Shown here: one piece after another, positions 31,647-39,468 of the stretch | Numbering within the stretch: the first letter of the stretch is position 1 | Layout of the letters: every line of letters starts with the position of its first letter | NCBI RefSeq assembly: GCF_000820025.1 | Contig: NZ_CDBI01000033.1 | Location: 1 to 49,524 of the forward strand | Length of the DNA stretch: 49,524 nucleotides | Source of the DNA: Aeromonas popoffii | Lineage (GTDB): Bacteria; Pseudomonadota; Gammaproteobacteria; Enterobacterales; Aeromonadaceae | Direction: 5' to 3' | Notes under the pieces: generated by a model | The model's database searches: none | What the model saw: only the letters and a program-made list of their open reading frames with translations | What the model was told of the DNA's origin: nothing | Position numbers and translations under genes: made by a program

Positions 31647-31691
31647 ATTGTCAATGGAGAAACAACGCATGCCAATCACAGGAGTTCTATC

Positions 31692-32378
31692 ATGAGTATT
31701 TTTTCCCGTCTGGCCGACATCATCAATTCCAACCTGACGGCCCTGCTCGACAAGGCTGAAGATCCCCAGAAGATGGTGCGCCTGATCATCCAGGAGATGG
31801 AAGACGAGCTGGTGAAGGAGCGCTCCAATCTGGCCCGCTTCCTCGCCAGCCAGAAAGAGATCGGTCGTCAAGTCAGCCGCCATCAGGAGCGGGTTGACGA
31901 ATGGCAGGGCAAGGCTGAACTGGCGCTGACCAGGGGCCGTGAAGATCTGGCCCGCGCCGCGTTGATCGAGAAAAAGAAGCAGACCGAACTGGCCGAGACG
32001 CTCTATCGCGAGCAGCAGGCGGTGGACAGTGGCATCGACAAGCTGGGTGACGAAATACGTCAGCTGGAAGCCAAGCTGGAAGATGCCCGTAGTCGTCAAA
32101 AGGCGATGACGATTCGCACCGAAGCTGCCAGCAGCCGTCTCAACGTGCAGAGCCAGGTCGCCCGTGGCGAGAGCCAGGCCGTGGTCAGCAAGTTTGAGCG
32201 CATGGAACGACGTATCGACGAAATGGAAGCCCGCGCCGATCTGGGGCAATCCGACAAGGCGCTGGCCCAGCAGTTTGCCGAGCTGGAAGTCGACGACCAG
32301 ATCAGCAAAGAGCTGGAAGCGATGCGCCAGAAGCTGGGCCAGAGTGAAAGCAAACGTGAAGGCAAACAAGGGGAGTAA
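31692..32378 (+). CDS. pspA: Phage shock protein A
   Basis: A 228-residue coiled-coil protein of the PspA/Vipp1/ESCRT-III family. It binds PspF to keep the operon off and coats damaged inner membrane to limit proton leak. The N-terminal amphipathic part MSIFSRLADIINSNLTALLD is followed by a nearly unbroken heptad coiled coil (25-220). AGGAG (31680-31684) sits 7 bases before the ATG. First gene of pspABC. Confidence 0.96.
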   Translation: MSIFSRLADIINSNLTALLDKAEDPQKMVRLIIQEMEDELVKERSNLARFLASQKEIGRQVSRHQERVDEWQGKAELALTRGREDLARAALIEKKKQTELAETLYREQQAVDSGIDKLGDEIRQLEAKLEDARSRQKAMTIRTEAASSRLNVQSQVARGESQAVVSKFERMERRIDEMEARADLGQSDKALAQQFAELEVDDQISKELEAMRQKLGQSESKREGKQGE

Positions 32379-32381
32379 CTG

Positions 32382-32618
32382 ATGGAAAATCTGCTGGGCG
32401 TATTGATGGTTCCCATGGTGGTCTTCATGGTCGTGGTGGCCCCCATCTGGTTGGTGCTGCACTACCGTGCCAAGGGACGGATTGGTGCCGGTCTCGCCGA
32501 TAGCGAGCGAGAGCAGCTGCAAGGGTTGCTGGCCCGTGCCGAGAAGATGCAGGAGCGGGTCGGCTCGCTGGAGTCGATTCTGGACGCGGAAGTGCCGGGC
32601 TGGAGGAACAAGGTATGA
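32382..32618 (+). CDS. pspB: Phage shock protein B
   Basis: A 78-residue inner-membrane protein: one N-terminal helix (LLGVLMVPMVVFMVVVAPIW), then a cytosolic coiled coil (SEREQLQGLLARAEKMQERV). With PspC it senses membrane stress and frees PspF from PspA. It starts 3 bases after pspA and its stop overlaps pspC (ATGA). Confidence 0.94.
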   Translation: MENLLGVLMVPMVVFMVVVAPIWLVLHYRAKGRIGAGLADSEREQLQGLLARAEKMQERVGSLESILDAEVPGWRNKV

Positions 32619-33019
32619 GTCCATCGAATCGGGAGGAGCGCAATCTTTATCGTGACCCTCAGCAGGGCAAGATAGCGGGCGTCTGCGCCGGCCTTGCCGA
32701 CTACTTCGGCGTGGAGCCCTGGATCGTGCGACTGCTGGCCATCACCGGTCTCATCTTCGCCGGTTTCATTACCTTCACTGCCTACATTGCCGCCTGGTTT
32801 CTGCTCGACAAGCGGCCGGTCACTCTCTATGAAAAAGAAGAGGGAGAGTTTGCCGAAGTGCGGATGAAGGCGCGTAGCTGGCAGGCCGGTGTCACCCCTC
32901 ATCAGGCATTGGACCGTATCGCACAGGAGCTCGACACCCTGGAGCCCAGATTGCAGCGCATCGAGAAGCTGGTGACCTCCAAGGAGTTCACCTTGCAGCG
33001 GGAGTTCAGCAAGCTGTGA
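32615..33019 (+). CDS. pspC: Phage shock protein C
   Basis: A 134-residue inner-membrane sensor. The PspC domain (NLYRDPQQGKIAGVCAGLA, then DYFGVEPWIVRLLAI) leads into a membrane helix GLIFAGFITFTAYIAAWFLL; the C-terminal part is helical (LDTLEPRLQRIEKLV). Translationally coupled to pspB. A pspD gene is not seen in the 111 bases before ycjX. Confidence 0.94.
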   Translation: MSPSNREERNLYRDPQQGKIAGVCAGLADYFGVEPWIVRLLAITGLIFAGFITFTAYIAAWFLLDKRPVTLYEKEEGEFAEVRMKARSWQAGVTPHQALDRIAQELDTLEPRLQRIEKLVTSKEFTLQREFSKL

Positions 33020-33130
33020 GCCCTGGCCTCGCCGATTGAGCGAGGCCCTGCCTTGAACGGGATCCGACGACTAGACATAGCTGACGGGCGCAACTGAAAC
33101 CGATGATTGAATTGAGGGATTGAACAAGCC

Positions 33131-34552
33131 TTGATACGCAACACACTGGAACAAAAGTGGTCGCTCTTGCAGCACAGGGCCACAGACGTGGTGAACCGGG
33201 TACGGGATCGCCATCTGCGGCTGGCGGTGACCGGCCTCTCTCGCAGTGGCAAGACGGCGTTTATCACGGCGCTGGTCAACCAGCTTGAACACGCGGCCAT
33301 CGATGGCCGCTTGCCGTTGTGGGATGCCCTGCGTCAGGGGCGGATCCTGGGCGCCCGCCGGGTGCCGCAACAAAACGCCCATATTCCCACCTTCGCCTAC
33401 GAGCGCGGTCTCGACGCCCTGTTCGGGGAGCCGCCCGCCTGGCCTGAGCCTACCCGCGGGGTGGCCGAGGTGCGCCTCGAAATTCGCTATCGCACCCGCC
33501 ATCCGCTGCGCAAGCATTTGGGGGAGATCTCCACCCTCTATGTGGATCTGGTGGATTACCCGGGGGAGTGGCTGCTCGACTTGCCGCTGCTAGAGATGAG
33601 TTACGAGCAGTGGAGCGAGCAGGTGCGCGATCAACTTCGCCGCCCCGAGCTGCAAGCACTCGCCGCCAGCTGGCTGACCCCACAATGGCAAGCGGCGCAG
33701 CCTTTTGAAGAGCGACCGGTCGCCCAGCTGGCCGAGCGCTACACCGCCTATCTGCACGCTTGCAAACGGGATCTCGGGTTACACCTGATCCAGCCCGGCC
33801 GTTTCGTATTGCCAGGGGAGTATGCCGGTGCCCCCATGCTGCAATTTGTTCCCTGGGTGTGGCAGCCGCCGGTTGGCGAGCCCGCCGAAGGCACCCTTTA
33901 CGCCACCCTCAAGCAGCGCTTCGAGCAGTACAAACAGCACCTGGTGCAGGGCTTTTATGAGCAGCACTTTGCGGGGTTTGATCGCCAGATCGTGCTGGTG
34001 GATTGTCTGCAGCCCCTCAACGCCGGCGCGGCCAGCTTTGGCGACATGCAGCAGGCCATCGCCCGCATCATGGAGAGCTTCGCCTACGGCAAGAGCAACT
34101 GGTGGCGGCGACTTTTCTCGCCGCGTATCGACAAGCTGCTGTTTGTGGCTAGCAAGGCGGATCACGTCACCCCCGAGCAGCACGCGCCCATGGTCTCCCT
34201 GCTCCAGCATCTGGTGCGCAGTGGCCGGGGTCAGGCGTGCTTTGAGGGGATAACCACCGAGTGTCTGGCGCTCGCGGCCATCAAGGCGACCGAGGTGGGC
34301 AAGGGAGTGGCCAATGGCCGCGAGTTCCCCGCCATCCGCGGCACCAGCCTTGCGGGCGAGCCGCTGCTGCTGTTCCCGGGGGAAGTGCCGCCCCATATTC
34401 CGCCTGCGCAATGGTGGCATAAACAGGGGGAGAACAATCAGGGCTTTGATTTTCAGGCGTTTCGCCCCTTAGCTATGAGCGCCCATCAGGCGCTGCCTCA
34501 TATCCGGCTCGATGCGGCGCTGGAGTTTCTGCTCGGGGATCACCTCGAATAA
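33131..34552 (+). CDS. ycjX: YcjX family stress-associated GTPase-like protein
   Basis: A 473-residue P-loop protein (COG3106). The N-terminal VTGLSRSGKTAFITALVNQL holds the Walker A motif; YVDLVDYPGEWLLDLPLL and KLLFVASKADHVT provide the later nucleotide-binding segments. HFIQ-type segment LHLIQPGRFVLPGEYAGAP is highly conserved. YcjX lies beside psp in enterobacteria and belongs to the extended Psp regulon; its target is unknown. The start is TTG 33131, the only reasonable site before the conserved RDRHLRLAVTGLS. Confidence 0.92.
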   Translation: MIRNTLEQKWSLLQHRATDVVNRVRDRHLRLAVTGLSRSGKTAFITALVNQLEHAAIDGRLPLWDALRQGRILGARRVPQQNAHIPTFAYERGLDALFGEPPAWPEPTRGVAEVRLEIRYRTRHPLRKHLGEISTLYVDLVDYPGEWLLDLPLLEMSYEQWSEQVRDQLRRPELQALAASWLTPQWQAAQPFEERPVAQLAERYTAYLHACKRDLGLHLIQPGRFVLPGEYAGAPMLQFVPWVWQPPVGEPAEGTLYATLKQRFEQYKQHLVQGFYEQHFAGFDRQIVLVDCLQPLNAGAASFGDMQQAIARIMESFAYGKSNWWRRLFSPRIDKLLFVASKADHVTPEQHAPMVSLLQHLVRSGRGQACFEGITTECLALAAIKATEVGKGVANGREFPAIRGTSLAGEPLLLFPGEVPPHIPPAQWWHKQGENNQGFDFQAFRPLAMSAHQALPHIRLDAALEFLLGDHLE

Positions 34553-34621
34553 CCTAGGTTGTGCGGCAATGCAGGCAGGAAAGGCATGGTGGCACAGGTG
34601 CGTGGAGGAACAAGCAACAAG

Positions 34622-35665
34622 ATGAACGATCAGACAAAACCGACGGTGGCCGAACCGGCGCCGCTGCAGGGCAAGGTGATCCTGGAGCCCGCCTTGACGG
34701 CGGCAAGCGACGAGCGACCGCCAGCTCCGGCCCAGCGCTTGGAGGAAGAAAGCTTCGAGCGCCTCGATGAGCTGGACGATTTCACTGAGGTGGAGCCTGC
34801 GCTTACCATCAAGCCGCGCCGGCGGCACCGGCTGCTCGGCTGGGGATTGGGGGCGGTTGGCCTGCTCTCTTTGGGGCAATATGGTGTTTTTCTCTACGAG
34901 CAGTTGCTCACCACCCCGCTCTGGGGCAGCGCCTGGTTGCTGGCCTCCGGTCTGGTGGCCGTGGGCACGGCAGGCATGGTGGGGCGAGAGTGGCTGCGGC
35001 TGCGCACCCTCCAGCGGCGCCAGGATGTGCGCTCGCGCGCCGACGATTTGCTGGCCCGTCAGGGCGTCGGGCAGGGACAGGCTTTTTGCGAGGTACTCGC
35101 CGAGAAGAGTGGTGACAAGGGACGGGAGGGTTACCAACGTTGGCTGAACCAGCTCGACGAGAGTCACAGCGATCGGGAAGTGCTGACGCTCTACAGTCAG
35201 CTGGTGCTGACCGAGCGGGACAAGCTGGCCCAGGCCCGGGTGGCCAAATGGTCGGGGGAGGCCGCTGTGCTGGTGGCCCTGAGTCCCCTTGCCACCGTCG
35301 ACATGATGCTCATGCTGTGGCGCAACTTGCGGATGATCGAGGATATCGCCGACGTCTATGCCATCGAGCTCGGTTACTGGAGCCGCATTCGCCTCATTCG
35401 TCAGGTGTTTCGCAACATGCTCTACGCCGGTGCCACCGAGCTGGTGACCGAGGTGGGCATGGACTTGCTGGGGGCCGAGCTCGCAGCCAAGCTCTCCGCC
35501 CGCGCCGCACAAGGGGTGGGCGCGGGACTGCTCACCGCCAGACTCGGGTTGCGCACCATAGAGGCGTGCCGCCCGCTGCCCTGGTGCGGTGACGAGAAAC
35601 CCAAGCTCGGGGAGCTGCGCAAGCGGCTCATCGGCCAGCTGGCGGGGTATCTCAACAAGGGGTGA
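34622..35665 (+). CDS. ycjF: YcjF family (DUF697/TIGR01620) membrane protein
   Basis: A 347-residue inner-membrane protein. A polar N-terminus (1-85) is followed by two hydrophobic segments (LLGWGLGAVGLLSLGQYGVF and WGSAWLLASGLVAVGTAGMV). The conserved C-terminal part has LSPLATVDMMLMLWRNLRMI, YAIELGYWSRIRLIRQV and AAQGVGAGLLTARLGLRTIE. It pairs with YcjX, which it follows by about 70 bases. I start at ATG 34622 (MNDQTKP), like E. coli MTEPLKP; the frame is open further upstream. Ends at a strong terminator. Confidence 0.9.
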   Translation: MNDQTKPTVAEPAPLQGKVILEPALTAASDERPPAPAQRLEEESFERLDELDDFTEVEPALTIKPRRRHRLLGWGLGAVGLLSLGQYGVFLYEQLLTTPLWGSAWLLASGLVAVGTAGMVGREWLRLRTLQRRQDVRSRADDLLARQGVGQGQAFCEVLAEKSGDKGREGYQRWLNQLDESHSDREVLTLYSQLVLTERDKLAQARVAKWSGEAAVLVALSPLATVDMMLMLWRNLRMIEDIADVYAIELGYWSRIRLIRQVFRNMLYAGATELVTEVGMDLLGAELAAKLSARAAQGVGAGLLTARLGLRTIEACRPLPWCGDEKPKLGELRKRLIGQLAGYLNKG

Positions 35666-35687
35666 CGGGCCGTGCCTTGATTGTGGT

Positions 35688-35705
35688 TGTCACAAATTAT
35701 TTACA
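35688..35705 (+). promoter_or_regulatory. TyrR box upstream of phhA
   Basis: TGTCACAAATTATTTACA fits the TyrR consensus TGTAAA-N6-TTTACA, with TGT and ACA at the ends 12 bases apart. It overlaps a good -10 TACAAT (35702-35707). It lies before the hairpin at 35715-35746, so a transcript starting here would read through that hairpin. Confidence 0.6.
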
Positions 35706-35714
35706 ATTGTCAGC

Positions 35715-35746
35715 AGCAGTCGACCCCGGGGTCGGCTGCTTTTTTA
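35715..35746 (+). terminator. Terminator after ycjF, or leader hairpin of phhA
   Basis: AGCAGTCGACC, CCGG, GGTCGGCTGCT and a T run (to about 35745) form an 11-pair stem with one G-U. It can end the psp/ycj transcripts; with the TyrR box and -10 just upstream it may also act inside the phhA leader. Confidence 0.85.
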
Positions 35747-35822
35747 AGGGACAAACCGTTACAGTGATCCCATCAGTCAAACGTGAGTCGCCGCTGCTTG
35801 GGTTACCGGGCGGGCACACAGG

Positions 35823-36629
35823 ATGGAACCCTTCATGGCCAGTCTCTACACCGCACACCAGCCGGACCCTCAGGGCCTTATCCATTACACGGATGAGGAG
35901 CATGGCACCTGGCAGATCCTGATCGAACGTCAGCTCGCGGCGCTCGAAGGCAAGGCGTGTGACGACTATCTGGCTGGCTTGACCCGCCTCAATCTGCCCC
36001 GTGATCGCATCCCCCAGCTGGGCCAGATCAACGCCGTGTTGCAACCCGCCACCGGCTGGTCGGTGGCCGCTGTGCCTGCGCTTATCTCGTTCGATCGCTT
36101 CTTTGCCCTGCTGGCCAACCGCCAGTTTCCGGTGGCCACCTTCATTCGCCGCCGGGACGAGCTCGACTATCTGCAAGAGCCCGACATCTTTCACGAGATC
36201 TTCGGCCATTGCGCCATGCTGACCAATCCTGCCTTCGCTCACTTCACCCATGTCTATGGCCAGCTCGGCCTGCAGGCGAGCAAGGAGGATCGAGTCTTTC
36301 TGGCACGCCTCTACTGGTTCACAGTGGAGTTCGGCCTGCTCAATACCCCTGCTGGGCTGCGCATATACGGCGGTGGCATTCTCTCCTCTATCGGTGAGAC
36401 CGCCTATGCCCTCGGTGGCCAGCCTGTGCTGCAACCCTTCGATCCCATAGAAGTGCTGCGTACTCCGTATCGCATCGACATCATGCAGCCCACCTATTTC
36501 GTGTTGCCCGAGCTGGCCGAACTCTACCGTCTGGCTGAGCAGGACATCATGGCCATGGTGTCCGATGCCCGCCGGTTGGGGCTGCGTCCGCCCCGTTTTG
36601 CCCCCGCGGGTGATAAACAGGCGAGCTGA
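35823..36629 (+). CDS. phhA: Phenylalanine-4-hydroxylase
   Basis: A 268-residue cytosolic iron enzyme that turns phenylalanine into tyrosine with tetrahydropterin and oxygen. The iron ligands are His124 and His129 in DIFHEIFGHC and Glu169 in LYWFTVEFGL; TPAGLRIYGGGILSSIGE is the pterin/substrate region. Size fits the monomeric bacterial type (Chromobacterium, Pseudomonas). ATG 35835 four codons on is an alternative start. phhB follows and tyrR is next, suggesting aromatic amino-acid control. Confidence 0.95.
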   Translation: MEPFMASLYTAHQPDPQGLIHYTDEEHGTWQILIERQLAALEGKACDDYLAGLTRLNLPRDRIPQLGQINAVLQPATGWSVAAVPALISFDRFFALLANRQFPVATFIRRRDELDYLQEPDIFHEIFGHCAMLTNPAFAHFTHVYGQLGLQASKEDRVFLARLYWFTVEFGLLNTPAGLRIYGGGILSSIGETAYALGGQPVLQPFDPIEVLRTPYRIDIMQPTYFVLPELAELYRLAEQDIMAMVSDARRLGLRPPRFAPAGDKQAS

Positions 36630-36683
36630 CTTGACCAGACCTATTTTGTTATCCGATCCCCATTGATGAACAAGGAGAAACCC

Positions 36684-37037
36684 ATGTCCGAACTGGCAAG
36701 CCAGCAGTGTGAAGCGTGCCGCGCCGATGCCCCCAAGGTCAGCGAACAGGAACTCGCCGAGCTGATGCGGCTTATCCCCGACTGGCAGCCGCTGGTGGTG
36801 AACGGGGAGTTGCAGCTGAGGCGCGAATTCCCCTTTCGCAACTTCAAGGAGGCGCTGGCCTTCACCAACCGCCTGGGGGAACTGGCGGAGGCGGAGTTCC
36901 ACCATCCGGCGATCCTGACCGAATGGGGCAAGGTGACCGTCAGCTGGTGGACCCACAAGATAGGCGGGTTACACCGCAACGACTTCATCATGGCAGCGCG
37001 CACCGACCAGTTGCTCAGCGATCCGCTGCACAAATAA
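36684..37037 (+). CDS. phhB: Pterin-4a-carbinolamine dehydratase
   Basis: A 117-residue enzyme that dehydrates the 4a-hydroxy-tetrahydropterin released by PhhA so the cofactor can be reduced again. The active-site EFHHPAIL and the segment [21 protein letters not shown] are the family signature. The N-terminal [15 protein letters not shown] is typical of proteobacterial PhhB. Start ATG 36684 has AAGGAG (36673-36678) just upstream; TTG/ATG a few codons earlier lack one. 54 bases after phhA, same operon. Confidence 0.95.
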   Translation: MSELASQQCEACRADAPKVSEQELAELMRLIPDWQPLVVNGELQLRREFPFRNFKEALAFTNRLGELAEAEFHHPAILTEWGKVTVSWWTHKIGGLHRNDFIMAARTDQLLSDPLHK

Positions 37038-37053
37038 GCCCCATCCAGTGACT

Positions 37054-37094
37054 CGGGCCTGTCCGGCGAAAGCGGGGCGGGCCCGCATTTTTAT
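37054..37094 (+). terminator. Terminator of phhAB
   Basis: CGGGCC and GGCCCG enclose an inner GTCCGGC-GAAA-GCGGGGC stem, followed by CATTTTTAT. It lies between phhB and tyrR. Confidence 0.75.
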
Positions 37095-37171
37095 GGGCTG
37101 GCGCTCGCACTGGCGGGATCGAGTCTGTATTATCCGGTCATTCATAGAGTTAGCTAGGAAGTGTGTCCCGA

Positions 37172-38719
37172 ATGCGTCTTGAAGTCAGCTGTGAAGACCG
37201 CCTGGGCCTGACCCGGGAACTGCTCGACCGTCTGGTGGAGCACAACATCGATCTGCGCGGCATCGAAATCGATACCTCAGGCATCATCTATCTCAACTTT
37301 CCCGAGCTGGAGTTTCGTGATTTCCAGCATCTGATGCCGGAGATCCGCCGTATTCCCGGCGTCTATGACGTCAAGACCATCCCCTACATGCCCTCCGAGC
37401 GCGAGCACCACGAGATTGAAGCCCTGCTCAAGGCACTGCCGGATCTGGTCTTCTCCCTCGATGCCAAGGGCAAGGTGACCCAGGCCAACCAGTCCGCCCT
37501 CACCACCCTGGCCCTGCCGGTGGAAGAGATACGCGGCATGGCCCTGGGCTCCCTGGTCAAGGGTTTCTCCTTTAGCCGCTGGCTGGAGGCGAGCGAGATC
37601 AAGCCACAGACCTGCAAGCTCAGCTTCAATGGCGAAGAGTATCTGGCGGATCTGATGCCACTGTTTGTGGCCGAAGAGAAGGGTCGTCAGGCCCTGGCCG
37701 GCGCAGTCGTGGTACTCAAATCTGCCCGTCGGGTCGGCATGCACTTCAGCGCGCTGCACGCGGTGGAAGTGGGGGGCTTTGAGCACCTGCAGGCGGAGAG
37801 CCAGAAGATGAAGCAGGTGCTGGTGGAGGCGAGCAAGCTGGCGATGCAGGATGCGCCGCTGCTCATCGTCGGCGAGACCGGCACCGGCAAGGAGCTGCTG
37901 GCCCGTGCCTGTCACGGCGCCAGCCTGCGCTCCAGCCACCCCTTCATGGCCCTCAACTGCGCCGCCATGCCTGACAACGTGGCCGAGAGCGAGTTGTTTG
38001 GCTACGCTCCGGGCGCCTTTGGCAACAACACCGAAGGCAAGCGTGGCGTGCTGGAGCTGGCCAGCGGCGGCACCCTGATGCTGGACGAGATCGGCGACAT
38101 GTCTCCCCATCTGCAGACCAAGTTCCTGCGGGTGTTGCAAGACGGGGTGTTCCGTCGGGTGGGGGACGAGCAGGAGGTGAAGGTCAATGTGCGCTTCATC
38201 TGCACCACCCAGAAGCAGCTGCTGGATCTGGTGCACGACGGCAAGTTCCGCGAAGATCTTTACTATCGCCTCAACGTGCTGAGTCTGGCGTTACCGCCCC
38301 TGCGCGAGCGCAAGGCGGACATCATGGCGCTGGCCCAGCAGTTCGTCTCCCGCTTTGCCAGCGAATTACAGCGCCCGCGCCCGCGCTTTACCCGCAACAT
38401 GGCCGAGTACCTGACCGCCTACCGCTGGCCCGGTAACGTGCGCCAGCTGCGCAACTGCCTCTACCGGGCCATGACATTGCTGGAAGGGGACGAGATCGGT
38501 CCGGAGCACGTCGATCTGCCGGTGGCCGCCGATGCCATGCCGCTCATCGACGAGTGGTTCGAAGGGGGGCTGGACGAAGCCGTGAAACGCTTTGAGAGCC
38601 GACTGTTGGAGCGGCTCTATCCGGCTTTCCCCTCCACCCGTCAGCTTGCCAAACGGCTGGGGGTGTCGCACACCGCCATCGCCAACAAGCTGCGCGAATA
38701 CGGGATCAGCAAGAAGTAA
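37172..38719 (+). CDS. tyrR: Transcriptional regulator TyrR
   Basis: A 515-residue regulator (E. coli 513) of aromatic amino-acid genes. It has an N-terminal ACT domain (MRLEVSCEDRLGLTRELLDR), a PAS domain (about 80-190), an AAA+ domain with Walker A GETGTGKE and Walker B GGTLMLDEIGDM, and a Fis-type helix-turn-helix (RQLAKRLGVSHTAIANKLRE). The sigma-54 loop reads GAFGNN in place of GAFTGA, as expected for a TyrR that works with sigma-70. Start is ATG 37172, matching E. coli MRLEV; GTG 37163 is too close to the AGGAAG site. Likely regulator of phhAB. Confidence 0.95.
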   Translation: MRLEVSCEDRLGLTRELLDRLVEHNIDLRGIEIDTSGIIYLNFPELEFRDFQHLMPEIRRIPGVYDVKTIPYMPSEREHHEIEALLKALPDLVFSLDAKGKVTQANQSALTTLALPVEEIRGMALGSLVKGFSFSRWLEASEIKPQTCKLSFNGEEYLADLMPLFVAEEKGRQALAGAVVVLKSARRVGMHFSALHAVEVGGFEHLQAESQKMKQVLVEASKLAMQDAPLLIVGETGTGKELLARACHGASLRSSHPFMALNCAAMPDNVAESELFGYAPGAFGNNTEGKRGVLELASGGTLMLDEIGDMSPHLQTKFLRVLQDGVFRRVGDEQEVKVNVRFICTTQKQLLDLVHDGKFREDLYYRLNVLSLALPPLRERKADIMALAQQFVSRFASELQRPRPRFTRNMAEYLTAYRWPGNVRQLRNCLYRAMTLLEGDEIGPEHVDLPVAADAMPLIDEWFEGGLDEAVKRFESRLLERLYPAFPSTRQLAKRLGVSHTAIANKLREYGISKK

Positions 38720-38819
38720 GCAGATGAATACAGATGGGATCGCGGGGCTCACACCAGGGTGCGCCCCTGCCATGATTGCGACATTGAGTGACGTACCTGC
38801 TTGTTCTGTTGGCGGTGCC

Positions 38820-38847
38820 TTGTCATGGTGCTGATAAACTCAATACT
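38820..38847 (+). promoter_or_regulatory. Candidate promoter of the yfiRNB operon
   Basis: TTGTCA (38820-38825), 16 bases, AATACT (38842-38847), then about 70 bases to the yfiR ATG. The 38720-38919 gap otherwise holds nothing recognised. Confidence 0.4.
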
Positions 38848-38919
38848 CCTCCACTCCGGCTCACCCTTCGTGGGCGCCAGGCCTTCGCGGGTGCTGGCGT
38901 GGGCATAAGCGCAGGCACG

Positions 38920-39468
38920 ATGCACTCTCTTCTACCGGTTCGAATCCTGGCGTGGTTGACGCCGCTGATCTGTTCGCTGGCGCTCGCCACCGAGCCTGTT
39001 CCGCTCACCTCTGCCGAGCTGCGTGCCGAACAGGTACGCCAGACAGTCCTCGACATTCTGAGCTACACCCGTTGGCCGACCGAGCCCGCTGAGTTGCGCC
39101 TGTGCATCACGGCGCCGACGGAATATACAGCCGCCCTTTTTTCCATCAAGCAGCAAGCCAATGGCCGGCCGGTCAGCGTCCGTCGCTACGACGTGGATGA
39201 TGAGGCGCTGGGGCGGCGCTGTGACGTACTCTACCTGGGGATATTGGCGCCGGAGCGGCGGCTGTCCCTGTTTCAGCGATTGCAGGATCGCCCGATCCTC
39301 AGCATCAGCGAGCAGAGCGCCGAGTGTGTTGTCGACGCCGTGTTTTGCCTGCAGGTCGGGCTGGATCGCGTTCGGTTCCGGGTCAATCTGGATGCCCTTG
39401 CCAGGAGCGGGGTGCGGGTGCATCCTGCCGTGCTGAAGCTGGCCAAGGCGGATGAGGGGACACCATGA
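38920..39468 (+). CDS. yfiR: YfiR family periplasmic regulator
   Basis: A 182-residue exported protein, YfiR type. The signal sequence LAWLTPLICSLALATEPVPL is followed by the domain EQVRQTVLDILSYTRWP. Four cysteines at 62, 101, 136 and 143 correspond in order to the two disulfides of Pseudomonas YfiR. YfiR represses the YfiN cyclase in the periplasm. Its stop overlaps the yfiN start (ATGA), giving coupled translation. The frame is open upstream of the ATG, but that part lacks any family similarity. Confidence 0.85.
   Translation: MHSLLPVRILAWLTPLICSLALATEPVPLTSAELRAEQVRQTVLDILSYTRWPTEPAELRLCITAPTEYTAALFSIKQQANGRPVSVRRYDVDDEALGRRCDVLYLGILAPERRLSLFQRLQDRPILSISEQSAECVVDAVFCLQVGLDRVRFRVNLDALARSGVRVHPAVLKLAKADEGTP

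Noticed and set aside
33020..33130. A pspD gene after pspC
   Set aside because: No open frame with a suitable start and hydrophobic segment is seen in the gap.
35697..36956. A 419-codon open frame on the minus strand over phhA and phhB
   Set aside because: Shadow of two well-supported genes; no domain and no ribosome site.
37980..38045. TyrR as a sigma-54 activator
   Set aside because: The loop reads GAFGNN, not GAFTGA, which agrees with TyrR proteins that work with sigma-70.
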